From contig NC_092670.1 in assembly GCF_964355755.1 (NCBI RefSeq), forward strand, positions 32,847,795 through 32,911,794: a DNA stretch of 64,000 bases, read 5' to 3'. The translations under genes were made by a program, and so were the position numbers. Source of the DNA: Antedon mediterranea (lineage: Eukaryota; Echinodermata; Crinoidea; Comatulida; Antedonidae). Positions 47,390 through 59,459 of this stretch are shown piece by piece (position 1 is the first letter of the stretch; the number at the start of each line of letters is the position of its first letter). The notes beneath the pieces were generated by a model that saw nothing but the letters and a program-made list of their open reading frames with translations, was not told the DNA's origin and ran no database searches.

Positions 47390-48945
47390 TTTTACAACTA
47401 CACTAATTTAGAAATATCAAAATGACGACAATAACACTGTTATTCAATGGAAATATAATTATACTTAATAAAATTAAAAATACTATACCATATTGTTTAT
47501 TAATATAATTTTTGTGAACCTGATTCTTTTAAAGTTACAATATCCACATCATAGCAACTCATGTTGTTCTATTAATTTAATTAGTAAGAATATGATTGCA
47601 ACAGAAGAACTGATAACACAATTACTATTATACCATTTATAATTTACTAACTTAATTAGTGTTTCTGTTTCAACAATAATTTAATGTAGTCTAAGACACA
47701 CACTCACAAGTAAAATGACGACAAGACATCCAATAGGAGGACTTTTCTCCAATCATTTTGTTTAAAACCCGTAATATTCAGAAAATATCTCAGAATGTTT
47801 TTTTTTTAATGTAGGCTACTCAATATATTATATGCTACTTAAATTTGGTTTTTTATTATTTTGACTTGTTGGCGTTGACCCGGCATTTCAAACTAAAAGA
47901 TTGGTTCCCACTAGCGATGCAAACCTAAATAAATCTACGCAACGAAAGAAAATGCCCTTCCGATACGTGTGTTCTCCCCCGTCTGCGTGAAATCAACCCT
48001 GCGATGTTTTCAGCACTGATGCGTCGTCGTTTCCCACTTGTGATTGCACAATACAGCACTTTGCGTCAATACGTCGTAGCGTTGCGTTACGTTGCATCTC
48101 TAGTGGGAACAACGCTTTGAGAATGAGGAATCTTCAGTAATGTTCATAAGTAGGCCTATGTGATGTCATATCGTGGATGTACATGAATAAGGATGAATAT
48201 AATTATGTCTAATTAGCTTTAATTAAGTACGTTCTTAAATTAATTTAGCGCAGGAATATTAAATCTATTCACCACTCTACAGTTGAACATTACAAATCAT
48301 TTCTGGGTCTCATAGATTATATAATCAACACACCTCAAACCTGTTGTGTGTATGTAAATTTGGTGTAATGGTTATGCTACCACTCTTCAACTAACAATGG
48401 TTTCAGTTGACTAACAATAGAACAGCAACGCCAAAATCAAACGGGTGATTTTGAAAAGAAATAGGTTTTTTTTTTAAAATAATCGTATCAACAAACATGT
48501 ACATTGAATGAAATTATGTTTTAAACTTACAAATTATAACTCTTTCTTCTGAAAAATGAAGTTTTTTTGGACAAGTAGTTCTCGAGAGAATGCAATTTCA
48601 GTTAACTTGTTACTTCGCCAGCTTTTGAAAATATTATCCTATCTTTTAACACTAGCCGGTATGAAAATAAAATCCTTTTTAATCGCTTCGGCTTGCAGAA
48701 GGTACAAAAGATACCAATTGCTCTTGATAGTGGTAAGCGTTTGTAATGGAGAAATCCGCTTACGAGAGGCTAAATTATATTTATTATATCAACTATCATG
48801 ATGCGTCCTTATGTAACTCTACTAAAAAATAAGGCCATATACATGGCTGCAGTCGCGTGCTCAAGTTAGTGTTTACTGACCGACCGACCAACCGATCAAC
48901 CAACTGACCGACATAGTGAGGTGTAGAGTAAAAATCATATTTATT
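47390..48945. other. Spacer between lectin B and unit C
   Basis: No gene is supported; the 81-residue frame at 48556 is not protein-like. It contains the MITE at 47904 and an inverted TCGG-type repeat at 48875. Confidence 0.5.
47904..48110. mobile_element. MITE, about 207 bp
   Basis: The left end GTTCCCACTAGCGATGCAA is mirrored at the right end by TTGCATCTCTAGTGGGAAC. The interior is GC-richer (TGCGTCAATACGTCGTAGCG) and noncoding. This is a non-autonomous DNA transposon; the superfamily is not assigned because the target duplication is unclear. Confidence 0.7.
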
Positions 48946-48947
48946 CG

Positions 48948-49110
48948 TTTGTTATGATGACATTTTCACCTCATCGGCACAAGATCATCATCGATTGAAT
49001 ATACAGTGTTTAAAAGTTGACGCACAAAATTGAGAACGCCCTTGCGCTGCTAATGGTCTCGAAAACGAATTCAATTCAGTCAAATAGAATGTTTCGATGA
49101 ATACATTATG
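48948..49110 (+). pseudogene. Decayed copy of the last PRDM14 exon (relic 3)
   Basis: CTCATCGGCACAAGATCATC, CAGTGTTTAAAAGTTG and CTAATGGTCTCGAAAACG align with 29045-29210. It is closest to relic 2, including the following AATTCAATTCAGTCAA, in line with B and C being sister units. No frame survives. Confidence 0.78.
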
Positions 49111-49263
49111 TTGATGTAAGCCTTCTGTTGTAGAAACTTATAAAATATTTTAAAAGGGTAAAAAGCTCAATATTCACTAGAATTTACTATTGTAATTACG
49201 ATTCCTATATTGTTAAAAAAAATGGAAATTACATTGACTACTGGTTGCCACCGAACAAAACAT

Positions 49264-49412
49264 TAATAAGGAGTGTAGCGCAGAGTATTGGACGTCGGAA
49301 TACTAACCGTGATATCGGGAGTCCAAGTCTAACGTTTGCCGCACTGCCTGTGTCCTTAAGCAAGGTATTTTACTTACGTTTTCCTCTCTTCACCCAGAAA
49401 GGGAAGACGTCA
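49264..49412 (+). mobile_element. SINE copy in lectin C unit
   Basis: AGTATTGGACGTCGGAATAC, TAACCGTGATATCGGGAGTCC and then TGTCCTTAAGCAAGGTATTT match the SINE at 22.8 kb, here with the tRNA-like head kept. The flanks (GACTACTGGTTGCCACCGAAC) are shared with unit B, so the insertion predates the B/C duplication. Confidence 0.75.
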
Positions 49413-49503
49413 GGCCTAAAATAATCTAACATTAACAAAAATATGCAGATGTAAATAACTTGAGAGTTTGAAACATGCATCATGATACTTGACGGCATTT
49501 GAG

Positions 49504-52481
49504 CTAGTTTATGGCACTGATATAATATTTCATCTTGATACGATTGTTGGTGGAACTTAATTTTTTACACTTAGAACGCCGCCTGATGATGGTCCTTGGT
49601 ACTGTAAATTACAAAGAATAACAATTTGCATGATAAAAAAAAAAGAATTCAAAGCACATCATTAGCATATCAAATATACCGGGTCCAATAGTTGAAGGGA
49701 TTCTTTGTCTGTGTAAGCATAATGTGTTAGAGGATAGACGTGTGTGCGTGTTTCTGTACCGTATGCGAGGCCTATAGAAAGTAAATAACAATACGTAAAT
49801 TTAAAAGAAAAAACTGAACAAAAGGTAGGACTGTGCATAGACTACAAAATTGGTATGTTTATTATTTAGGATAACATGAAAAAATGCGCTAGGTTGTGTA
49901 GTACTTTGATGTCATTGACTGTGCCAGGGTGCTAGACTGTTATTATTGTATTAATATTAACTGTTTTGTATTGTGATAGATAGAAGGAGATTTTAGTGTT
50001 ATGCGAGATATATAATACAAATTTGAGATAGAAAAATTTGTTTGTAATTGAAAAGAGTATTCGTAGAATAGAATTAGAAATTCACCGGCGTTTTCTGCCA
50101 GTGCACGCTGCAGTTGTTGTTGCTCCCTTATCGTTAGTGCAGAGCCAGCACGCGTAATTCATATGCGTATCTTGATTTACAAGCCATTTTTGTATGAAGT
50201 CACGGACGTCATAAGATCAAAGATCACTGTAAACAAATCATAGCTTGACAAGACAAGCTCAGCATTATGTTGTTAGATTACCTTGATCTGAGCCTATAGA
50301 TGAAATGTATCACATGCATTAACAATAATAACACTAAATGTGACTTACACTGTTCACAGATTGCTTGAAAAGTCCAGGTGGCACATGGAACCTTGCGCCA
50401 AAAACCGCCAACTGTATGGTCTAGAGTTGTGCACTCCTTCGTTCCATGGCCATGGACATCAGAACTGTACCAATCTAAAAGGTCATACTATAATTTTAGG
50501 CAAATTATTCCATAATATTAATGTTAGCACAAATTCTATTTAATAACACAAATATTTTGATGTTACACAATGCAAATGTCCAAGCGATTCAGAACAGAGC
50601 GCCGTTTACCGTACCTAAAAGCCAAAAATATTATTGGCTTAGGTTCGAGGCCGACTCGCTTCTATTTCTGTATTGGAAAAATTTTTTTCGGATAAGGAAT
50701 ATAAACCGTAAGAACAGTTTACACAGTTTGCCCGTGTGTACTTTCACGAACCAATTTCATTATTTGAGACGAGATAGGGAGATACCACGGTGAACGGATT
50801 CACACAATTGCCCTTTTTAAGGGGATTAACACCTATCTGATAAGTGATTAATTTAAAATAATAATAATTTTATAATAATAATTCTTCCTAAATGTGGTCT
50901 TAAAAAATGTAAACAATACATGTAAATAGATATAATTATACTTAATAAACAGAACAACCTCTTTGAGTTGTTTAAATATAATTTTTATAATTCAAAACAA
51001 TGGTTTCTGTCTTAGTAATATTAATCTTCAGGCCAAATTCATTAAAAACTATAGTTTATGTAGTATGGTAACCATTCTGAGGAGTTCTGCTGTTTAGTAC
51101 CAGATCAGCTGCGTATCCTCCATGTACATTATTAAAGATTCACACTGATGATGGAAAGCGCTTCCCGATACGTATGTATGTAATGCGCCTTGAGCACTAT
51201 TGAATGGTATGTGCACTATAAAAATCCTGTTATTATTATTATTATTATTATTGTTGATAACCGTCGTTGAAATAAAAGATGAGATTGAAACTACTCAAAC
51301 GAGTTGTTCTGTTAAGTGTATTTCAATACTTCTCACTTATAGAAGCTTTGGAAGATGATAATATACAATAGTGGGTAAGTAGTATTATTCTGAGTAAAAC
51401 AATATTTACAGGGGTTGAAAATATAAATAATTTTAAAGAGGAGACAGAAAACAAACCTGTAATTATTGTTTATGAAACACTGAATGAATAAAGTTACTTG
51501 TAGTTATACATTAAATAGAGAGAGAGAGAAAAACAACAAAAACTTTTAACTGCTATAAGTTAATAAATTTGAGTTTTTACAGGTGGACCTGTTTTCGAAT
51601 TGTGAATCATTACAAGGTGTGTGTATGCCCTTTCTCAATCTCAGATATTTCCTCATCTTTCTCGTTTCTAGTTTAAATCAAGTTTGGTATGGCTATTTTT
51701 AGACTAAGTATTTATATTTGATCATTTACAAATGTATTAAATCATACTTGTATAGGTAGATTTGCTCCCCGACAGCCATTCAAATTCATCATCACTATCC
51801 GAATCAACGTAGCCAATCCAAGCTCTTTGTAGGACTCGGTTGGAATATTCACTAAGTTGGTCATCTAACCATTTGTTTTCGTCTTCGCTCAAAATTTCAA
51901 CTAACTTGCCATTGAAACTTTGGCATTCTTCTCTAACGGAAGTCCACGTAGCTATCGCATTGGTGAATAAGTAGCATTTAGAAAATGCAGCATTGTAACT
52001 CCATCCAATAGGACATTCTAAGAATGAAATCAACTTAAAAATGACCTTTATTTTTATTTTTATTCTGATTTGAATATTGTGAACAGTCTTTTATTGTATG
52101 TCCCACTGTGTTTTTTTTCTTAATTCGGCTTCAATAATACTAAGTCAAAGAGCCCTTCACAAAGTAAAGGATGAAGCTTTGATTCTAGTAGTATTGAGTG
52201 TTACATCTCCCTGGTAGTCACCTCAGTTTTAATTTTGTGGATGCCATATTTGGCTGCTGTGTATTAATTTGTCAATGATTTTTAAATATATCTCACAGCC
52301 CGCCATGTTGGTGCTGATAAACTCAATACCTTTTTCTATTGATGAGGTACTATCAATTCTGTATTACATTTTTCTTGTATTCCATTATGTAACAATTATA
52401 TAAAATTTAAATCTCACCTTCACAAATGACGTAATGTGTAGAAATCAAAATTGACAGTAATATACGTCCTTTTGTTTCCAT
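49504..52481 (-). CDS. Secreted C-type lectin C (four exons)
   Basis: Exons in coding order are 52418-52481, 51748-52017, 50349-50474 and 49504-49601, phase 1 throughout, giving 185 residues. The signal peptide is METKGRILLSILISTHYVIC. The CTLD has CPIGWSYNAAFSKCYLF, WTSVREECQSFNGKLVEI, AWIGYVDSDSDDEFEWLSG, then SSDVHGHGTKECTTL, GGFWRKVPC and AICEQ. Neither EPN nor QPD is present, and the WND-type triplet is WRK, so classical calcium-dependent sugar binding is unlikely. The basic tail is LPRTIIRRRSKCKKL. It is the closest relative of B; intron 2 carries a later LINE fragment and (TTA)n tail absent from B. Confidence 0.9.
50990..51260. mobile_element. LINE fragments and (TTA)n tail in lectin C intron 2
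   Basis: On the minus strand about 51125-50995 reads like a decayed reverse-transcriptase motif (GGYAADLVLNSRTPQ, then FNEFGLKINITKT). Next to it on the plus strand is a LINE/SINE-type 3' end (GGAAAGCGCTTCCCGA, GCGCCTTGAGCAC, CTATAAAAATCC) with TTA repeats to 51253. The corresponding place in lectin B lacks it. Confidence 0.6.
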
Positions 52482-54190
52482 TTTTACATACATCTTTAAT
52501 CTGTAAACACACCATGAAGAAAAGTCATGGGTTAAAAATGAAAATCATATTTGAAAGTAGTAACTTATGCTGCAGCTTAAACTTGGTGGAAATAAAAATA
52601 AATATACAGAAAACCTTTAGACTTGATACTTCTTTTGCTGAAGATTATGGGGGTATACTACGATGTATAAACTGTTCGTTCTGAACTAAAGGCGTGCAAT
52701 AAAAACATGAACGATAGATATTAATAAACGCATACAGCGTTGATTGACGTACGACAATATAATAGTTTCGTTAAAAACGAACGACGCATTCATTCTTATA
52801 ATTTCTCGTCACAGCATTATATAACATTATCAATTTTTACTCTAACAACACTTACAATTAAGTACGCTAGATATAAATTCATAACAAATTAACACTTTCA
52901 ATAAGTAGACTAACACAGAACTACCTGTATAGTATCTAGTGAAAAACTTAATTAATGCTACTATAAATAGAAATTCCAAATGCCAATCATACATTATACT
53001 CCTCTTAGATCAATTTTATTTGTTTGTCGGTGTCAAACATAATATCATTGCTACTACCAGGTTCCATATACGTTAACGTTTATTCGCAACAATTAGGAAC
53101 ACTACCAATTAATTGTTAAGTGAAATTGAAAAGTAGTAAATATGTTATTATTAGAACAGGTACGTTTGTAAAGTAAAGACATTCAGTCAAGTAGTAATGG
53201 CATTAAGTGAAGTAGTGACGACATCCTGTAAAGGGTGATGACATTCAATACTGTAGTGATGCCATTGAGTAAAGTAGTGACGCATCCAGTAAACTAGTGA
53301 CGAGATTAAGCAAGTGTGATGACATTCAGTAAATTTAATAACGATGAAATTAAGTAAAGAGTGATTACGTACGTTCAGTAAACTGTGATGACATTTAGTA
53401 AAAAGTGATGACATTCAGAAAGAGTAATTTCATTCAAAAATGTAGTGATGACACTCGGTAAAGGGTGATGATATTCAAAAAAGTAGTAGTGATGATAGTC
53501 CGCATTGTTTAAGCAACCTTTAATGTATTGTTTCAGTGGCCTAATACGTATACAAAATTTTACTTTAAATTGTTTTAATACGTATTAAGTATAGTATTTT
53601 TTACTGCGTATAACACATTCTTACACTATTGTATACGCGTGTAAATTATCAAAATATTATGCTACTTTTGAATGTATACTTATTAATCATGTTAAACAAT
53701 GACTGTATGCTTTGCTTGAATCTCAAAGACGTTGATGCATCATCCTTTTCGTCATTTCTTTTAATGAGTAAAAGAAAGGCTTCGGTTACATAGGACGTTG
53801 TGATAAATGTCCCCTTCATCGATACGTGGTCAACATCGTGTTGGTGGTATTGTTAGACAGCTGCAAAAAGTTACAAAAACAGGAAGCTGTTCTCTACAGT
53901 CATTTTATTGTAATACCCAGCTGAAACAATTGCATTATAGTTAAACTCAAAGTTAAGTTTTTATAGTAAAGTTTGCTTATATTGGTTAGGTTTTACAGAA
54001 TTCAATACAAAATAAATGTTGCGTTGATGACCCACTTTTTTCATTATGTTTCGCTAACAAAGTGTCTCTCACAAACTAGAGCGAATTCAGTATGTTTATT
54101 TTTAAAATTGTAATTCGCGGGGGAATCAGAGCTATGCAGTAATTTACTAAAAAAAATGTGTCTATTTTAACATTTTATATTTATTTGAGA
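52482..54190. other. 5' flank of lectin C and spacer to unit D
   Basis: No gene is supported. About 52600-52680 resembles the 5' flanks of lectins A and D (CTTCTTTTGCTGA, TATACTACGAT) and may hold the promoter. It contains the minisatellite at 53172-53497. Confidence 0.4.
53172..53497. repeat. Minisatellite, second locus
   Basis: Same AGTAGTGACGACATCC / GTGATGACATTCAGTAA units as in lectin B intron 1, but here upstream of lectin C. Either it was carried by duplication and displaced, or it amplified twice. Confidence 0.9.
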
Positions 54191-54194
54191 AAAA

Positions 54195-54275
54195 AATACC
54201 AACTGTATGAACGCTCATGCACGTTTTTCTTCAATCTGTTGAGATATAAACAGGAATGATATTGGTTTATGAAAC
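54195..54275 (+). pseudogene. Decayed copy of the last PRDM14 exon (relic 4)
   Basis: Only the 3' part is left: AACTGTATGAACGCTCATGC, CACGTTTTTCTTCAATCTGT and ATGATATTGGTTTATGA align with 29208-29300. It lies about 520 bases before the last exon of lectin D. Confidence 0.65.
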
Positions 54276-54794
54276 AATATTTAAGTTAACAGGCCTATAT
54301 ATTAGTATTGTTACATTATACCTGTGTACATCCTTGCCATTTGTTGTATCACGTGTTTATCAGTACTATATTAGTTTTTTTGTAACATTTGGAGAATGGT
54401 GTCAATCTTATGAATTCTTCCCATTTAACTTAAAAACATTAATTATTATGTAAACTAATAGTTATAAACATATGCATTATTCCTACTTTAAACAATTAAG
54501 GCTTTGTATTCAGTGTTATGTTAATTAAATATATTTAAAAGAAAATTGTTATTTAAAAAAATGTCTGTTTGTTTCACCAAGGATAGTGAAATAGATTGAG
54601 AGTGTAATTTCACTTCACTCACTTGTTTCATACAAATATTTGACCAAAAGCTAATAAAAGTCTCCAGTAAAGCACCGACAGTACAATGCAGTAATGAATG
54701 TAACAAAAAATAGCAGGCCTATAATAATAACAACACCTTGCAGACAAAATGTATTTAACTTACCTCATGTTATTTGGCGGTGTTACAGCTAGTT

Positions 54795-57700
54795 TCATAC
54801 ACGGATACAATCTATCTTGATTAAATTGTTGTCAACAGTCAATCTTTGACACTTAGAATGCCGCCTGTTGATTTTTCTTGGTACTACAAAAAAACATAAC
54901 AATGAATAATAGTTCGATATGAGTGTGCCAAAAAATGGCGAAAACTTAAACAGAATTATAAGGATTTCTAGATGGCCACTGCAGTGGTATGGTCATTGCA
55001 GTGTTCCCCAGAATGAGTGAACAAAGAAAGACGAATAATATATTGATACTACATCCTGCTGGTTAGAGTTACAGCAAAGACAATTTATCAAAACAAATTC
55101 TTAATAGAATTTTAAAAAGATATATAATATTAAACACTGAGGAAGGGCTTGAGTTATCGAAAGATCTGGTAATTTATTTGGCTTTTTTATTTACTTTATC
55201 GTTTTGATTTAGTTTTTTTGCTTATTTTGTTTGATCCATTGAGATCCAGCCACTGATACCCAAATGATTGTCATTTTTCAGTAATTTGCCTTTAGATTTA
55301 GGCCTATATAAACATCGTTAGATGTATTGTCCCCCTCAAAAAAACAATTCTTACAATTTTGTTTTAATATGCCATTTTAATATCACAAAATAGTTATCCA
55401 TTTTGACCAAAAATTGGATCGAAAAAAACATTTATTAAACCTAAAAAACTGTAATTTAAAGCAAAAATTAGTCAAATTGACTGCCAGCCAATGGGTTTGT
55501 TTGAAAGAGCTTTTTTTAAGGAAGGTGTTTAACTTTATAAAAACTACAAACTAATCTATTAAATCATCATCATCATCATCTTTTTAAAGAGATTACTTAA
55601 CATTTATCATGGGTCATGTTAAGATATATGCATTGCTCGATTGACCATAGGTGAAATGTACCAAAATAAAATGCAATTAACCTACACTGTTCACAGATAG
55701 CTGGAAACTGCCAATATGCACAGGAAGCATCATGCCAAGACCCACTACTGAAATTATTCAGAATTCCACAATCTTCATTATTATCCAAATCGGGTTGACT
55801 TGGTGCCCAATCTAAAATATAATACTATATTATTAGCAGGTATTTTCTTTTCACAGAATGCTACAGATTGGAGATCTGATATAAGGATTAGAAAACATTA
55901 ATTATTAGTAATTAATAATGATAGTTTGTTTTTATTTCTATGATCTTTCTAGCAGACATTGTGTGTCATCGTCTGTTCTCACAGATCGAAAGCTACCTTT
56001 TTAATATTGCAGAATGATGTAGACCGCAATCCTCAAGATGTTAACGTATCAGAAAAAGTGTATTATAATTCTTATATATAAGTTTATTTTTTAAAATGAT
56101 GTTACGGTGCACCGCTCACTTGCCGGCAGCTTTTAGGCTTTGTGTAGGCCTACTGTACGATTGATTTAATTTGAAATAATTATAATGTTAAATGTAACTT
56201 ACAATGATACTAAATTAACAGCCTAAATACCATTAAATCGAGATATAGTGCACACATCTTTAAACAACCCATTGAATCAGAGTAGGGAGTAACCCCCGGT
56301 TTAATGGTTCACCTCAACCCCTGTCGTTCATAGTTGTCGACGATGGAGAGGACCTTATCAAAACTTCCTCAATTAAGGATAAGTATTAATACAAATGAAT
56401 TCATACTTGTATAGTTAGATATTCTTCCTGACAACCATTCAAATTCGTCATTGCTATCTACATCAACGAGACCAATCCAAGCTTTTTTTATTGCCAAATA
56501 TTCAAGTATTCCATCTAACCAGTCGTTTTCCTCTTCACTACCAATTTCAACTAAATCACCACCGAAACTTTGGCATCTTTCTCTTCCGGAAGTCCATGAA
56601 GCAGATGTATTGGTGACCCTGTAGCATTTTAAAAATGCGGCGTTGTAACTCCATCCGATTGGACATTCTGAAACGAAAATATATTCGTACAGAGGATTAC
56701 ATATCGATAATTGCACACACGTAAACATACAACGGACCTATGTTGAATAGTAGCCAATTCAGATTTTTTTGGACCAAAAATTAGATCGAAAAAAAATTAA
56801 CTGAAAAGCGAATGGATTTTTGGTAGAATTTAACTATTTTGTCATTTTCTAAGGAAAAACATATTTTTTTCCTATTATTAAAACTACAAAATAACCTATT
56901 CAAAGTCGGATTTAAGTAATCTTCATTTTTCATATTTTTAATTTAATACTTTTAATTTACATTGTTATTACATTGTATTATTTACATGATTATCTAAATA
57001 TGAATTTACGTAAGGGTAAAAATCGGTAAATCGTGCGTTATTTCTATAGAATGTTTACTCGATGATATAATTATAAAGTTGGTTCCTACTTTCGGTACTG
57101 ATTTTAACCACCTGGTGTAACCCTGTTCACTAATTCAATTGAGTTAGGTAATTAGTTATTGACAAAATAAAACGCATTTAGGTTCAACGATTTGCCCCAA
57201 ATAAGGGTATTTTTCGATCGTGGTTTACACTGTAATGAATGTCTATCTTGAAAATACCCGCACACAATAATACGAGGATTCCAATCTCTTAGTCGCTCAC
57301 ATTTTGGTATAACACAAGTAGTTAAATTTATGTGCCTTTCCGAGATAAACAACCTTTGACAATAAATACATAAACCATTTTTGTTCCATTTGAAGTTTTT
57401 ACTGTGAGTGTGGTGGTACTGTTTAAACACATAATTAAACTTTATTACTGACAGTTGCTTCTTAATAGTAGTATTAATACTTACAAACAAATATAAACGT
57501 CGTAGTGGTGTTACATAAAAACAAATATGTCGTCACGGATAAAGAATATTAACAAATTGTTCCTCGTTGCATCCACCCTCTTACCATCCCTCAACCCTAA
57601 TTTTACAAAATAAATTCAAATTTGGTTGGTTCAAATTTGACTAATTTTAGTTGACTACATAAATCACCGTGTCTATTTATTGCGTATATTTGAAAACGCC

Positions 57701-57981
57701 AGTTTTTTACGCTGAAATTACTGTGTATTCGAGAACCATCTAGTATACATAAATACGTCGTAGTAGCAGTTTGAAAAACGGCACCTGTTCCAAACGTGAC
57801 GATATAGTACTTAATTATGTAGGCCTATTTAATGTGTATGTAAACATGTTTGTATTGACTTACTGAATAAGTAAGTAAAGTACTAAATACTAAAATAAAA
57901 AACATTTGTAGACTTACCATAACAAATGACGTAATTGATAGCAATGACAATTGATAGTAAAATATATCCTTTTCTTCCCAT
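54795..57981 (-). CDS. Secreted C-type lectin D (four exons), QPD type
   Basis: Exons in coding order are 57918-57981, 56407-56667, 55686-55811 and 54795-54883, phase 1 throughout, giving 179 residues. The signal peptide is MGRKGYILLSIVIAINYVIC. The CTLD has CPIGWSYNAAFLKCYRV, WTSGRERCQSFGGDLVEI, AWIGLVDVDSNDEFEWLSG, then PSQPDLDNNEDC, SWHDASC and AICEQ. QPD with Glu and WHD is the galactose-type calcium/sugar site layout. The tail is LPRKINRRHSKCQRL and ends DCIRV. The alternative reading through the exon 3 donor ends in an unconserved extension. Introns carry the shared block at 55195-55300 (intron 3) and the block duplicated at 35.2 kb (intron 1). Confidence 0.92.
56990..57690. repeat. Intron 1 block of lectin D, source-like copy
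   Basis: Counterpart of 35220-36360. The minus-strand 112-residue frame at 57152-57490 is inside it, is not conserved in the other copy and is not a gene. Confidence 0.75.
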
Positions 57982-58933
57982 TTTGTTTTACTTTCACCTA
58001 ATTCTGCAGGAAAAGCCTAAAATCAACAATCCTGTTTTAAAAAGTGGAAACTTATGCTGATAAAAAATAAATGAAATTAAAATAACTAAAATACAGCAGA
58101 ATTTACTTCTTTTGCTGACTATATTATGTATATACAATCGCTCTCAGAAACAAAACTGAATTTAAAAGTAAGATAGATATACAATCTGAAAAGTAGGCCT
58201 AATTGAACCAATGTTATCGTATTATACACATTTGCTTATTCTCTAGAAGAACTCTAGTTTTTCGTCCCACGAGTCACAGCAGCTCTCTCAGTATCAAGTT
58301 CAATATTAAGTAACAGAATAGCAACTTTCAATAATCAGGCTAAACGTATATGTTTACTCTGAAATTTAAATGTAATGAACGCGTCTTTACAACAATACAA
58401 ATGTCAATAACTATCATACAGATGTCGCACTTCTTGTATCAATTGCATTTGTTTCTGACTTACGTTTATTAGGAAAATATACGAACACTTTGCTATTGTT
58501 CACTGAAATTAAAATTTAATGAGAATTTTATTAATATATGGCACAAATCGTTATTTCACAGCATTTCAAAATTATGAAGATAATGGAATAACGTAGTATT
58601 ACAACCGTAACAAAAATAAAAGGATGCAAAATTACTTTAATTTGGGAATAAATTAGTTACAGCTGAATATATCTAAGTTATAGGTGAGAAATTGCTACTA
58701 ATTTAAAATTATAATTAATTGGTTGTGGCTATTAAAATTTAAATACTTATAATATAAGAAAATATAAACACTGTAGTTATTTTATAATTTATATATTATC
58801 AAATTATGATACAATTACAAAACCAACATTATGTGTAAGTGTAATAAATTACCATTCATAACAAATACTGTAGCCTAGTGTCTACATGAACATTCTAGAA
58901 TAAGTAAGATGAGTGGAAATAGACTTTTCAGTC
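57982..58933. other. 5' flank of lectin D
   Basis: No gene is visible. The segment at 58105-58145 (TTCTTTTGCTGACTATATTA) shares a promoter-like region with lectin C, and 58500-58540 matches sequence upstream of A. Confidence 0.4.
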
Positions 58934-59127
58934 AAACAAATTGCAACAGTTTGTTTTTTTGCTGAAACATGCTCAACTATATGTAGATATTATCATATCC
59001 AAAATCTACCCTGATCTGCCCATTATAAATTACCTAATTTGCATAAAATCAAAATGGCTGCCATTTTACAACTTTGATCCCAATTATCTCTTAAACCATA
59101 AAGAATTTGGTGTAAGAATGTATTGAA

Positions 59128-59455
59128 CACAAATATAAACATGACCCCAAATATTCAGAATAATATATTTGATTTGTCTTTGGGGTCAAGGTCATAGGTA
59201 ATTGCAGTTTGACATCTAAAATATGCTAATTATCTCTTAATCCATTAGGTATTTTGAATAAGAATGTATAAGTACAAATATAAATGTGACCCTAAAGATT
59301 TAAAATATTGTATTTGTCTTTGGGGTCAAGGTCAAAAGTCATTCCAGTATGGCCTCTAAAATATGCTAATTATCTCTTAATCCATAATCCAGGTATTTTG
59401 AATAAGAATGTATAACTATAAGTACAAATATAGGCCTAAACATAGACTTGCCCCA
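59128..59455. repeat. Internal tandem repeats, left group
   Basis: Units contain ATATGCTAATTATCTCTTAA, AATAAGAATGTATAAGTACA and GTCTTTGGGGTCAAGGTCA. They occur between two and three times and are related to the right group. Confidence 0.85.
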
Positions 59456-59459
59456 AGTC

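Noticed and set aside
57152-57490. 112-residue minus frame
   Set aside because: It lies in the lectin D intron 1 block; the duplicated copy at 35.2 kb does not keep the frame.
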